A DNA stretch of 64,000 nt, taken from assembly GCF_006149005.1 (NCBI RefSeq), contig NZ_VBSL01000020.1, positions 28,773 through 92,772 of the forward strand, written 5' to 3'. The translations under genes and the position numbers were made by a program. Below the pieces are notes generated by a model. That model worked only from the letters and a program-made list of their open reading frames with translations. It was not told the DNA's origin and made no database searches. Below are positions 32,345 to 40,358 of this stretch, piece by piece. This DNA is from Larkinella sp. C7. Lineage in GTDB: Bacteria > Bacteroidota > Bacteroidia > Cytophagales > Spirosomataceae. Positions within the stretch are counted from its first letter, which is position 1; every line of letters starts with the position of its first letter.

Positions 32345-35023
32345 ATGATTTCGAAGACGTATAATCCCACAGACATCGAGGCCAAGTGGTATCAGTATTG
32401 GCTGGAAAACCGCTTTTTTCATTCCACGCCCGACGACCGCGAACCGTATACCATCGTCATTCCGCCCCCGAACGTAACGGGTGTGCTGCACATGGGTCAC
32501 ATGCTGAACAATACGATTCAGGATGTGCTGGTACGGAAAGCCCGGATGGAAGGCAAAAATGCCTGCTGGGTTGCCGGTACGGACCATGCGTCGATTGCGA
32601 CCGAAGCCAAAGTTGTGGCCATGCTGAAGGAACGCGGGATTGACAAGTTGTCGATTGGCCGGGAGAAATTTCTGGAATATGCCTGGGAGTGGACCTATAA
32701 ATATGGCGGCATCATCCTGACGCAGCTCCGTAAGCTCGGTGCTTCCTGCGACTGGGACCGGACGCGGTTTACGATGGAACCGGCGCTCTACGACGCCGTG
32801 ATCGAAACCTTCGTCGATTTATACAACAAAGGACAGATTTACCGCGGCATCCGGATGGTGAACTGGGACCCGCAGGGCCGGACGGCGGTTTCGGATGAGG
32901 AAGTCATTACCAAAGAAGTGCAGCAGAAACTGTGCTATATCCGGTATGAAATTCAGGGTGGCCATTCAGACGGTGCCGGGTCGACGCTCGAAAAAGACTA
33001 TGTAACCATCGCGACGGTTCGCCCGGAAACCATCATGGCCGATGTGGCGATTGCGGTTCATCCGGACGACGAGCGCTATGCCCACCTGCACGGTAAAAAA
33101 GTCCTGATTCCGTTGATTAACCGCGCCATTCCCATCATCACGGATGAGTACGTAACGATGGATTTTGGTACGGGCTGTCTGAAAGTGACGCCCGCCCACG
33201 ATCCAAATGACTACGCGCTGGGCGTAAAACACAACCTGCCGGTTATCGACATTCTAAACGACGACGGTACGTTGAACGAAAAAGCGCAGATTTTCGTCGG
33301 TGTAGACCGCTTTGCTGCCCGGAAAGCCATTATCAAAGAACTGGACGAAAAAGGCTATCTGGTCGTTGCGGAGGATTACAAATCGAACGTCGGATTCTCG
33401 GAACGGACCAACGCGGTCATCGAGCCGAAACTATCGTTGCAGTGGTTTCTGAAAATGGGCGACTTGTCGAAACCGGCATTGGAAAATGTCATGAACGACA
33501 CGATTCAACTGCATCCGGCCAAGTTCAAAAACATGTACCGTTCCTGGATGGAGAACGTCCACGACTGGTGCATCAGCCGCCAGTTGTGGTGGGGCCACCA
33601 GATTCCGGCGTTTTACATGAAAGACGGGCGGATTATCGTGGCGAAAACCAAACAGGAAGCCCTGCGGATTGCCCGCGAAAAATACCAGTTGTTTGCGTTG
33701 AGTGAAACGGATCTGACGCAGGATGAGGATGTGCTGGACACCTGGTTTTCGTCGTGGCTCTGGCCCATGGCGGTTTTTAAACCTTCGTACGACCCCAATG
33801 ACCCGAAAGCCGCACCGGGCGACCTTGATTACTATTACCCGACCAACGATCTGGTGACAGCCCCCGAAATCCTGTTTTTCTGGGTGGCCCGGATGATCAT
33901 TGCCGGCTACGAATACCAGGGCCGTGAACCGTTCAAAAATGTGTATCTGACGGGCATTGTCCGGGATAAGCAGGGCCGAAAAATGTCGAAATCGCTCGGC
34001 AATTCGCCCGATCCGCTGGATCTGATCGAGAAATTTGGGGCAGACGGCGTCCGGACGGGCATGTTGTTCAGCTCACCGGCGGGCAACGATTTGCTGTATG
34101 ACGAGAAACTGGTGGAGCAGGGCCGGAATTTCTGCAACAAAATCTGGAATGCCTTTCGGTTGGTCAAGGGATGGAAAGTGAGCGACGATACGAGCGTTGT
34201 TGAGCCGCCTTTAGCGGTTTTGTGGTTCGAATCGAAACTGAACCAGACACTGATCGACCTGGAAGACCATTTCAGCAAATACCGCATGTCGGATGCCTTG
34301 CACACGGTTTACAAGCTGATCTGGGATGATTTCTGCTCACAGTACCTCGAAATGATCAAACCAGGGTATGAACAGCAGGATCAGGTTCGGCCCATCGATA
34401 AAGTGACGTATGACGCGACCATCGACTTTTTCGAACGGCTGATGAAGCTGGCGCATCCGTTTATGCCGTTCATTACGGAAGAAATCTGGCAGGAAATCAG
34501 CGAACGGCAGCCCGGTGAAAGCATTTGCGTATCGAAATATCCAACCGCCGGAACCGTCGACAAATCGCTGCTCGCCGACTTTGACATGCTGTTCGAGATC
34601 ATCTCCACCGTTCGGAATGTGCGCAACAGCAAGCAGATCAATCCGAAAACCGAGTTGCCCGTAGCCATCAAAACGGACGATAAAAACCGCTTTACGCCTT
34701 TGGAAGGTTTGATTCGAAAGCTGGCGGTGGTTTCTGATATTAACTACGTGACTGAAAAAGCCGACGGCCTTTCGTTCATGATCCGAAGCGTCGAGTTTTT
34801 TGTCAACATCGCGGGCGAAATCGACGTGGAGCAGGAACGGGCGAATATTGAAAAGGAGTTGGCCTATACCAAAGGATTTCTGGAGTCGGTTCTGAAAAAG
34901 CTCTCGAACGAGAAATTTGTCGCCAATGCCAAACCGGATGTCATCGACCGCGAGCGGCAAAAACTGGCCGATGCCGAAGCGAAAATTAAAACGCTGGAGG
35001 AAAATCTAGCGGCATTGGGATAA
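32345..35023 (+). CDS. valS: Valyl-tRNA synthetase
   Basis: An 892-residue class I aminoacyl-tRNA synthetase that charges tRNA(Val). The HIGH motif appears as VLHMGHMLN (near residue 46) and KMSKSLGN marks the second catalytic loop. The editing domain GTDHASIAT... and threonine-rich VTPAHDPNDYALG block are intact. A C-terminal coiled coil (EQERANIEKELAYTKGFLES) is the usual tRNA-binding arm. ATG 32345 is chosen over an upstream TTG-initiated extension that runs through the palindromic repeat. Confidence 0.97.
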   Translation: MISKTYNPTDIEAKWYQYWLENRFFHSTPDDREPYTIVIPPPNVTGVLHMGHMLNNTIQDVLVRKARMEGKNACWVAGTDHASIATEAKVVAMLKERGIDKLSIGREKFLEYAWEWTYKYGGIILTQLRKLGASCDWDRTRFTMEPALYDAVIETFVDLYNKGQIYRGIRMVNWDPQGRTAVSDEEVITKEVQQKLCYIRYEIQGGHSDGAGSTLEKDYVTIATVRPETIMADVAIAVHPDDERYAHLHGKKVLIPLINRAIPIITDEYVTMDFGTGCLKVTPAHDPNDYALGVKHNLPVIDILNDDGTLNEKAQIFVGVDRFAARKAIIKELDEKGYLVVAEDYKSNVGFSERTNAVIEPKLSLQWFLKMGDLSKPALENVMNDTIQLHPAKFKNMYRSWMENVHDWCISRQLWWGHQIPAFYMKDGRIIVAKTKQEALRIAREKYQLFALSETDLTQDEDVLDTWFSSWLWPMAVFKPSYDPNDPKAAPGDLDYYYPTNDLVTAPEILFFWVARMIIAGYEYQGREPFKNVYLTGIVRDKQGRKMSKSLGNSPDPLDLIEKFGADGVRTGMLFSSPAGNDLLYDEKLVEQGRNFCNKIWNAFRLVKGWKVSDDTSVVEPPLAVLWFESKLNQTLIDLEDHFSKYRMSDALHTVYKLIWDDFCSQYLEMIKPGYEQQDQVRPIDKVTYDATIDFFERLMKLAHPFMPFITEEIWQEISERQPGESICVSKYPTAGTVDKSLLADFDMLFEIISTVRNVRNSKQINPKTELPVAIKTDDKNRFTPLEGLIRKLAVVSDINYVTEKADGLSFMIRSVEFFVNIAGEIDVEQERANIEKELAYTKGFLESVLKKLSNEKFVANAKPDVIDRERQKLADAEAKIKTLEENLAALG

Positions 35024-35035
35024 AAGAATATTAAC

Positions 35036-35119
35036 TGTTAAATGATGAATGTCGAATGTAAAAGTTAAGAAGCTAAGCGCTCTTCAAAGACTTTTACATT
35101 CGGCATTCATCATTTAACA
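35036..35119. repeat. Long intergenic inverted repeat between valS and the OmpA gene
   Basis: Arms of 30 nt (35036-35065 and 35090-35119) with one mismatch and a 24-nt loop. The arm contains the related words GATGAATGTC and GAATGTAAAAG. Could serve as a shared terminator for two convergent genes, although no clean U-tract follows. Confidence 0.85.
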
Positions 35120-35130
35120 TTTTATATTTC

Positions 35131-36234
35131 TCATTCCTTCAAAATCTTCACTTCAACCCGCCGGTTCAATCGCTTGGTTTCCTCGCGCGAATTATCGGCA
35201 ATGGGTTTGCTACCCCCATACGCCTGGGTTTGAATCCGCGATGGCGCGATGCCCTTGTTGGTGAGATAACTTTTGACCGCATCGACGCGTTTCTGCGACA
35301 AGGCCACGTTCAGCTTCGGATCGCCCACATTGTCGGTATGACCCGCCAGTTCGATTTCCATTGTCGGGTTTTGTGTCATAATGGACAACAGGGAATCCAA
35401 TTCTGGATACGATTCCGGTTCAATTTCATATGCCGACTGCTTGAACAGGAGATTAGTCAACCGATACGTCCGGCCTGCTTCAACCTTAGAACCAAAGTTC
35501 TCCACTTTTTCGGCGGGAGCCGGTTTAGGCGTTTCTTTTTTGGGTAGCTTCTGCGCCACGACCGAATCCTTCGGAGCTGGTTTGGGGGCCGGTTTTTGAA
35601 CAGGTGGCGTTGTTGGCTTGGGTTTCGGTTTTACCGGCGGTTTCGGGCCGGGCGGTTTGGCATTTCGCAAATCGTCTTTGTAGGCGATTATGCGCAAGTC
35701 ATAAACGTTATAAGGCTGTTGTGAACGGGTTTGGCTCTTGTAAAACCGGACATCCTCCTCAACCAGATCAACCAACTGCACCCCTTTGCCCGGTCGTTCA
35801 AAATGCGCTTCACAGGATATTTTGACCGCAAAATCAAACTGGGCAGCTTCCGGTTGGTCCAAAATAGCAACTTCTTCAATTTGTCCATTTTCCAAAACCG
35901 CCTTTATGTTTTTAACGTAGAGTAAGGCGTATTCACGGTTTCCCTTTTTATCGTAAAGCCGCCAGGAATTGGGATGGCCCGGGCCGTATACCGTCTGAGA
36001 ACTTTGTGCATACTGTAACCGGGGCCGGGGCGCCCTTGTCTGATTATCGGAGACAAAATACACAATCATTTTATGGTTGGTATACTCCACTTTTGTAACC
36101 TGCCCACCGCCATCTACCATTCGTTGAGGAGGATTAAGATCACGCTGAATAATTTTCTGAGCCTGAGCAGGCAACAGCCAACTCAGGCTGAGCAGCCACA
36201 AAATCAAAAAGCTCCGTTTTATCATGTCGTTCAT
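35131..36234 (-). CDS. Exported OmpA-domain protein with a proline-rich linker
   Basis: A 367-residue envelope protein. The signal peptide ends LLPAQAQ. An N-terminal beta domain (about 25-200) of unknown type is followed by a Pro/Lys-rich linker (about 205-250: KPPVKPKPKP, PAPKPAPKD) and an OmpA/MotB domain (about 260-367) with LAGHTDNVGDPKLNVALSQKR and NRRVEVKILKE. The linker would span the periplasm toward peptidoglycan. ATG at 36234 is used; a GTG lies one codon earlier. It is similar in its C-terminal domain to the PD40-OmpA protein at 23422. Confidence 0.88.
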   Translation of the reverse strand: MNDMIKRSFLILWLLSLSWLLPAQAQKIIQRDLNPPQRMVDGGGQVTKVEYTNHKMIVYFVSDNQTRAPRPRLQYAQSSQTVYGPGHPNSWRLYDKKGNREYALLYVKNIKAVLENGQIEEVAILDQPEAAQFDFAVKISCEAHFERPGKGVQLVDLVEEDVRFYKSQTRSQQPYNVYDLRIIAYKDDLRNAKPPGPKPPVKPKPKPTTPPVQKPAPKPAPKDSVVAQKLPKKETPKPAPAEKVENFGSKVEAGRTYRLTNLLFKQSAYEIEPESYPELDSLLSIMTQNPTMEIELAGHTDNVGDPKLNVALSQKRVDAVKSYLTNKGIAPSRIQTQAYGGSKPIADNSREETKRLNRRVEVKILKE

Positions 36235-36414
36235 CACCTCTCGCCCGTTGTAACGTATAGAACCGCTCTTACTAAACGCGGTCTTTTTCGCTTTTTGTTA
36301 ACAAAATGTGAAAAATTATTCTTTTATTTCTAGTTGTTTCGCTTAAAATACTATTTATAATGTATTATTGGCGATATTGATAGGACTACGATCGGAACCC
36401 ACAATTCCACACAC

Positions 36415-36936
36415 ATGAGCAAGTGCATTTTTTTAGATCGTGATGGCGTTTTAAATGAAGACCGGACTGACTACGTTTACCGGGTTGAAGATTTTATTAT
36501 TCCGACGGGCGTCGTTGAAGGCCTGCGAATGCTGAAAAACGCCGGTTATTTGCTGATTGTGGTGACCAACCAGGCCGGCATTGCCCGCGGGCTTTACTCG
36601 CGAACCGATGTCATGCGGTGTCACCAATACCTCCAGGATCAGTGCGGCAACCTGATCGACGACATCTATTATTGCCCGCACCACCCCGATTTCGATTCAC
36701 AGTCGCTGCTGCGGAAACCCGATTCGCTGATGCTGGAAAAAGCCATTGCCAAATACAATATCGACGTCAGCCAATCCTGGATGATTGGCGACGCACTCCG
36801 TGACATACAGGCCGGCAAGCGGGTGGGTGTCCGGACCGTACACATTACACCTAAAATACCGGAGCTTCCTGTTGGCGACCAACAGGCTCCCAATCTGCTG
36901 GAAGCGTCAAAAATGGTGGTAAACGCTACCTGCTGA
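36415..36936 (+). CDS. gmhB: GmhB-like HAD phosphatase (heptose-1,7-bisphosphate phosphatase type)
   Basis: A 173-residue histidinol-phosphatase/GmhB-type HAD enzyme without a cap. Nucleophile and acid/base are in FLDRDGVLN (Asp8, Asp10), motif II is TNQAGIARG, and motif III/IV is in IGDALRDIQAG. GmhB makes heptose 1-phosphate for LPS core. The zinc loop begins normally (CPHHP) but then reads DFDSQSLLRKP, so the usual second CxC pair is absent; zinc binding may be lost. A related HisB-type phosphatase role is possible. Confidence 0.8.
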   Translation: MSKCIFLDRDGVLNEDRTDYVYRVEDFIIPTGVVEGLRMLKNAGYLLIVVTNQAGIARGLYSRTDVMRCHQYLQDQCGNLIDDIYYCPHHPDFDSQSLLRKPDSLMLEKAIAKYNIDVSQSWMIGDALRDIQAGKRVGVRTVHITPKIPELPVGDQQAPNLLEASKMVVNATC

Positions 36937-37068
36937 TTAAGCGAGTTGTTCGGCCGAAACCGGTTGTTTCTGTTGCAGGTGGCTGTCATAAGCCGGACAC
37001 GCTCTGCGCGCACAGGAACCGAGCGATACAAGGGCCATCAGACCCAGAATGATGCTGATCTTTTTCAT
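36937..37068 (-). CDS. Small lipoprotein, 43 residues
   Basis: A short frame beginning MKKISIILGLMALVSLGSC, a textbook lipoprotein signal with the lipobox LGSC (Cys19). The mature peptide has only 25 residues, with a second Cys in ARRACPAYDSH, and ends EQLA. Its stop abuts the gmhB stop (zero bases between), and its start is followed by a 15-bp inverted repeat and the speA gene on the same strand. Tiny lipoproteins with a CPAY-type motif are frequent in Bacteroidota, but no role is known to me. Confidence 0.7.
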   Translation of the reverse strand: MKKISIILGLMALVSLGSCARRACPAYDSHLQQKQPVSAEQLA

Positions 37069-37084
37069 TGCTGGTTAAATTTTT

Positions 37085-37118
37085 CTGTCCACAAAAACCG
37101 GGTGGTTTTTGTGGACAG
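37085..37118. repeat. Perfect 15-bp inverted repeat between speA and the small lipoprotein
   Basis: CTGTCCACAAAAACC and its reverse complement around a 4-nt loop. It could stabilise or punctuate the transcript between the two minus-strand genes. No T-run follows on either strand, so a terminator call is weak. Confidence 0.75.
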
Positions 37119-37136
37119 GGCAAAAACTGTGCTATT

Positions 37137-38624
37137 TTAATTTTCCTGTTTTTCTAATTCTTCAATCGCCTGTTCCTCTTCTTCAGCGGCTTTAGCAGCT
37201 TCAATTTCAAGCGTCACTGGTGTTGCGGTTTGGCGGTAACCCAGGATTTTGAGCATGCCTTCGCTGTCCTGTTCGGGCGCAAAAAGCCGCGTGGTCAGAT
37301 TGCCTTCACTGTCGCGGTCAACAATTACGTGCTGCGGTGCCGGAATCAGGCAATGCTGAATACCACCGTAACCGCCCAGCGATTCCTGGTAGGCACCCGT
37401 GTGGAAAAACCCAATATACTGATCTTCCGTATCCCGTTCAAAAATCGGTAAATACAAGTCGGCGCTGTGGGCTTCCGTGTTGTAAAAATCGTGTGAATCG
37501 CAGGTCAAACCACCCAGATTGACTTTCTGATACGGGTTGTCCCAGTTATTGACCGACAGCATGATGTATTTCTGACCCAAACCCCACGAATCGGGCAGCT
37601 GCGTAATGAACGAACCGTCGATCATGTACCACAACTCCTTATCGTTCTGCAATTTCTGGTCGATCACTTTGTATATAACGGCGCCACTCTCTCCTACCGT
37701 ATAACTGCCGAACTCCGTGAAGATGTGCGGCACGGGAACGTTGCTCTTGTTGCAGATCCATTGGATGCTTTCCACGATCTGATCGACCATCGCCTGGTAG
37801 TCATATGTAAACTGAAACGAGGTCTGAATCGGCATGCCCCCGCCAATATCGATGGAATCGAGATCGGGACAGATTTTGCTCAGTTCGCAGTATTTGTACA
37901 TAAACCGGCTGAGTTCGCTCCAGTAATAAGCGCTGTCTTTAATCCCGGTATTGATGAAAAAGTGCAGCATTTTCAGCTTGAACTTTCCACTGTTCTGAAT
38001 TTTCGAACGGTAGAGTTCATTGATGTCGCTGTAGCGAATGCCAAGCCGCGAAGTATAAAAAGCAAAGTTTGGTTCTTCATCGGTGGCAATCCGGATGCCC
38101 AGATTCACCGTCTCAGCCGTTACGGCATCTTCGTAGGCTTCAATTTCTTTCAGATTATCCAACACCGGAACAACGTTGTACCCGTCGTTCAGCAGTTCGC
38201 TGATGTATTGGGTATACAGCGGCCGTTTGTAGCCGTTGCAAATAATAAACGTGTTCTTGTCCACCTTCCCATCTTTGTGCAATTCCCGGATAATCGGAAT
38301 ATCGAAAGCCGATGAGGTTTCTAGATGGATCTTGTTTTTTAAGGCTTCTTCGAGCACAAAACGAAAATGCGACGACTTCGTGCAGTAACAGTATGTATAC
38401 GTTCCCTTGTAATTATACCGCTTCATTGCATTCTTGAACAACATGCGGGCGTGTTCAATGTGCTCGGTAATTTTGGGTAGGTAAGTCAGTTTAAGCGGTG
38501 TTCCATACTGCTTGATAATTTCCATCAAAGGAACGTTGTTGAACAGCAGATGATTGTTCTCAACTTTGAATTCGAGAGTCGGGAATTCAAAGGTCTGTTC
38601 GATCAGGTCGTTGTAGCTTTTCAT
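37137..38624 (-). CDS. speA: Arginine decarboxylase, PLP fold-III type
   Basis: A 495-residue PLP-dependent decarboxylase that would convert arginine to agmatine for polyamine synthesis. The PLP lysine is in YCYCTKSSHFRF (a variant of the usual YPIKVN), followed by ETSSAFDIPI. The glycine-rich phosphate loop is DIGGGMP, and the late GLTCDSHDF holds the catalytic Cys-Asp pair. It is shorter than E. coli-type SpeA (about 650) and lacks its C-terminal extension, as typical of the Bacteroidota form; the C-terminus is a Glu-rich helix. Start ATG 38624. Confidence 0.88.
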   Translation of the reverse strand: MKSYNDLIEQTFEFPTLEFKVENNHLLFNNVPLMEIIKQYGTPLKLTYLPKITEHIEHARMLFKNAMKRYNYKGTYTYCYCTKSSHFRFVLEEALKNKIHLETSSAFDIPIIRELHKDGKVDKNTFIICNGYKRPLYTQYISELLNDGYNVVPVLDNLKEIEAYEDAVTAETVNLGIRIATDEEPNFAFYTSRLGIRYSDINELYRSKIQNSGKFKLKMLHFFINTGIKDSAYYWSELSRFMYKYCELSKICPDLDSIDIGGGMPIQTSFQFTYDYQAMVDQIVESIQWICNKSNVPVPHIFTEFGSYTVGESGAVIYKVIDQKLQNDKELWYMIDGSFITQLPDSWGLGQKYIMLSVNNWDNPYQKVNLGGLTCDSHDFYNTEAHSADLYLPIFERDTEDQYIGFFHTGAYQESLGGYGGIQHCLIPAPQHVIVDRDSEGNLTTRLFAPEQDSEGMLKILGYRQTATPVTLEIEAAKAAEEEEQAIEELEKQEN

Positions 38625-38954
38625 CCTTTCGGCAGAAGCATAAAAGAGTTTTGTTGGTTTCGAAAAAAGACTGCGAAAATGGCATAAAAAGAGCAGCTTT
38701 GCAATGGGGCAGGAACCGGTTTACAAAAACAAAATGTAACACAGACTGCGCGCCTGATTGTCAAGCTGCTGCGTGGATGTCTACTCGCAGTACTAAAAAC
38801 GAAAAAACGGGGGTTTTGATTCGGGAGTTCGTGTTAAATTTTACGGTCGGGTGTCAGGGTTCAGTAAAAGAACGACCGGTTTTCCAGCCATCTCGTCAAC
38901 TTTTCGGTTTCAAATGAAAAGAACTTGTATTTTTAGCGCCACATATTCGACAGA
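38625..38954. other. Divergent intergenic region of 330 nt
   Basis: Separates the speA and mpl starts. Near 38928-38937 the sequence TTGTATTTTTAG resembles a TAnnTTTG -7 box for mpl but is imperfect. Otherwise I see no RNA gene, repeat or short coding sequence. Confidence 0.5.
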
Positions 38955-40310
38955 ATGAAGCCATTGACCATTCATTTTATTTCTATCGGCGGCAGCGTCA
39001 TGCACAACCTAGCGATTGCGCTGCAGCAACAGGGACATCACATCACCGGCTCCGACGATGAAATTCACGAACCCGCCCACGCCCGGTTAAACCAACATGG
39101 TTTGCTGCCCGCGCACATCGGCTGGAATCCCGACGCCATTCACAGCGGACTGGATGCCGTCATTCTGGGCATGCACGCCCGGGCCGATAACCCGGAATTG
39201 CAAAAAGCGCAGGAACTGAACCTGCCGGTTTATTCGTACCCGGAATTTGTGTACCAGCAAAGCCAGAATAAACAGCGTGTCGTTATTGCGGGGAGCCACG
39301 GCAAAACCACGATTACGGCCATGATTCTGCACGTACTGCACTACCATAAGCGAAATTTTGACTATCTGGTGGGGGCGCAGATCGAAGGGTTCGAGACGAT
39401 GGTCAAACTGACCACCGACGCGCCCATTATGGTGATTGAAGGCGACGAATACGGCACCTCCCCGATTGACCCGCGTCCGAAATTTCTGCATTACCATCCG
39501 CATATGGTTCTCATCAGCGGGATTGCCTGGGACCATGTCAATCTGTATCCGACGTATGAACAATATGTTCACCAGTTTGAACTGTTGGCCGATGCCATGT
39601 CGAAATCCGGTACCATCGTTTTTGATGATACGGACGATATGCTGGATGTTATTGCGTTGAAAGAACGGGAAGATGTGACCCGCCAGCCGTATGATGTGCA
39701 TCCATACCGGATCGAAAACGGCAAAACCGTATTGGTTTCCAAACAGCACGGCGATGTTCCGGTTCTGGTTTTTGGTGAGCATAACATGAAGAACATCAGT
39801 GGCGCGCTGGCGATTTGTGATCACCTTGCCATTACGGAGGAAATGTTCTATGCGGCCATTCAGACGTTCAAAGGTGCCAGCAAGCGGCTGGAGAAAGTGA
39901 AAGACGATGGCTCAACCCTTGTCTTCCGGGATTTTGCCCACGCTCCCTCCAAAGTGGAAGCCACTACGGCGGCTGTTAAAGCCCAGTTCCCCGACCGTCG
40001 GCTGGTCGCCTGTGTTGAGTTACACACCTTTAGCAGTTTGAACAAAACCTTCCTGAAGCAATACCGGGATAAGTTGGACAAAGCTGATGTAGCCGTTATT
40101 TTTTACAGCCCGCACACGCTGGAAATTAAACACCTCGACCCGATCGACGCAGCCGAGATTGCAACCGCTTTCGACCGCCCCGATTTGCAGGTCTTTACGG
40201 ATTCCGCAGATTTGGAGACCTATTTGAAAAGCCTGGCGAATGGGCAGCCCACGGTTTACCTGTTTATGAGTTCCGGGACATTCGGCGGTTTGGATCTGAA
40301 GACATTATAG
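38955..40310 (+). CDS. mpl: Mpl, murein peptide ligase
   Basis: A 451-residue Mur-ligase family enzyme. It attaches the recycled tripeptide L-Ala-gamma-D-Glu-meso-DAP to UDP-MurNAc in the cytoplasm. The N-terminal ISIGGSVMHNLA segment binds the UDP-sugar, GSHGKTTI is the ATP loop, and EGDEYGTSPIDPRPKF with ISGIAWDHVN is the central-domain signature that separates Mpl from MurC. Start ATG 38955. Followed by a strong hairpin and the convergent dehydrogenase gene. Its presence implies peptidoglycan recycling. Confidence 0.95.
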   Translation: MKPLTIHFISIGGSVMHNLAIALQQQGHHITGSDDEIHEPAHARLNQHGLLPAHIGWNPDAIHSGLDAVILGMHARADNPELQKAQELNLPVYSYPEFVYQQSQNKQRVVIAGSHGKTTITAMILHVLHYHKRNFDYLVGAQIEGFETMVKLTTDAPIMVIEGDEYGTSPIDPRPKFLHYHPHMVLISGIAWDHVNLYPTYEQYVHQFELLADAMSKSGTIVFDDTDDMLDVIALKEREDVTRQPYDVHPYRIENGKTVLVSKQHGDVPVLVFGEHNMKNISGALAICDHLAITEEMFYAAIQTFKGASKRLEKVKDDGSTLVFRDFAHAPSKVEATTAAVKAQFPDRRLVACVELHTFSSLNKTFLKQYRDKLDKADVAVIFYSPHTLEIKHLDPIDAAEIATAFDRPDLQVFTDSADLETYLKSLANGQPTVYLFMSSGTFGGLDLKTL

Positions 40311-40312
40311 TA

Positions 40313-40352
40313 CCCCCACAGTCGGACGGTTGCGGCCGTCCGACTGTGGGGG
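40313..40352. terminator. Strong 17-bp hairpin between convergent genes
   Basis: CCCCCACAGTCGGACGG pairs perfectly with its reverse complement around a 6-nt loop. It lies immediately after mpl and seven bases before the stop of the convergent dehydrogenase. Only a short TTTGTT follows, so it may act as a factor-dependent or RNA-stabilising end. Confidence 0.7.
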
Positions 40353-40358
40353 CGTTTG

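Noticed and set aside
37085..37118. Intrinsic terminator call for the 15-bp inverted repeat
   Set aside because: No T-run follows on either strand; kept only as an inverted repeat.
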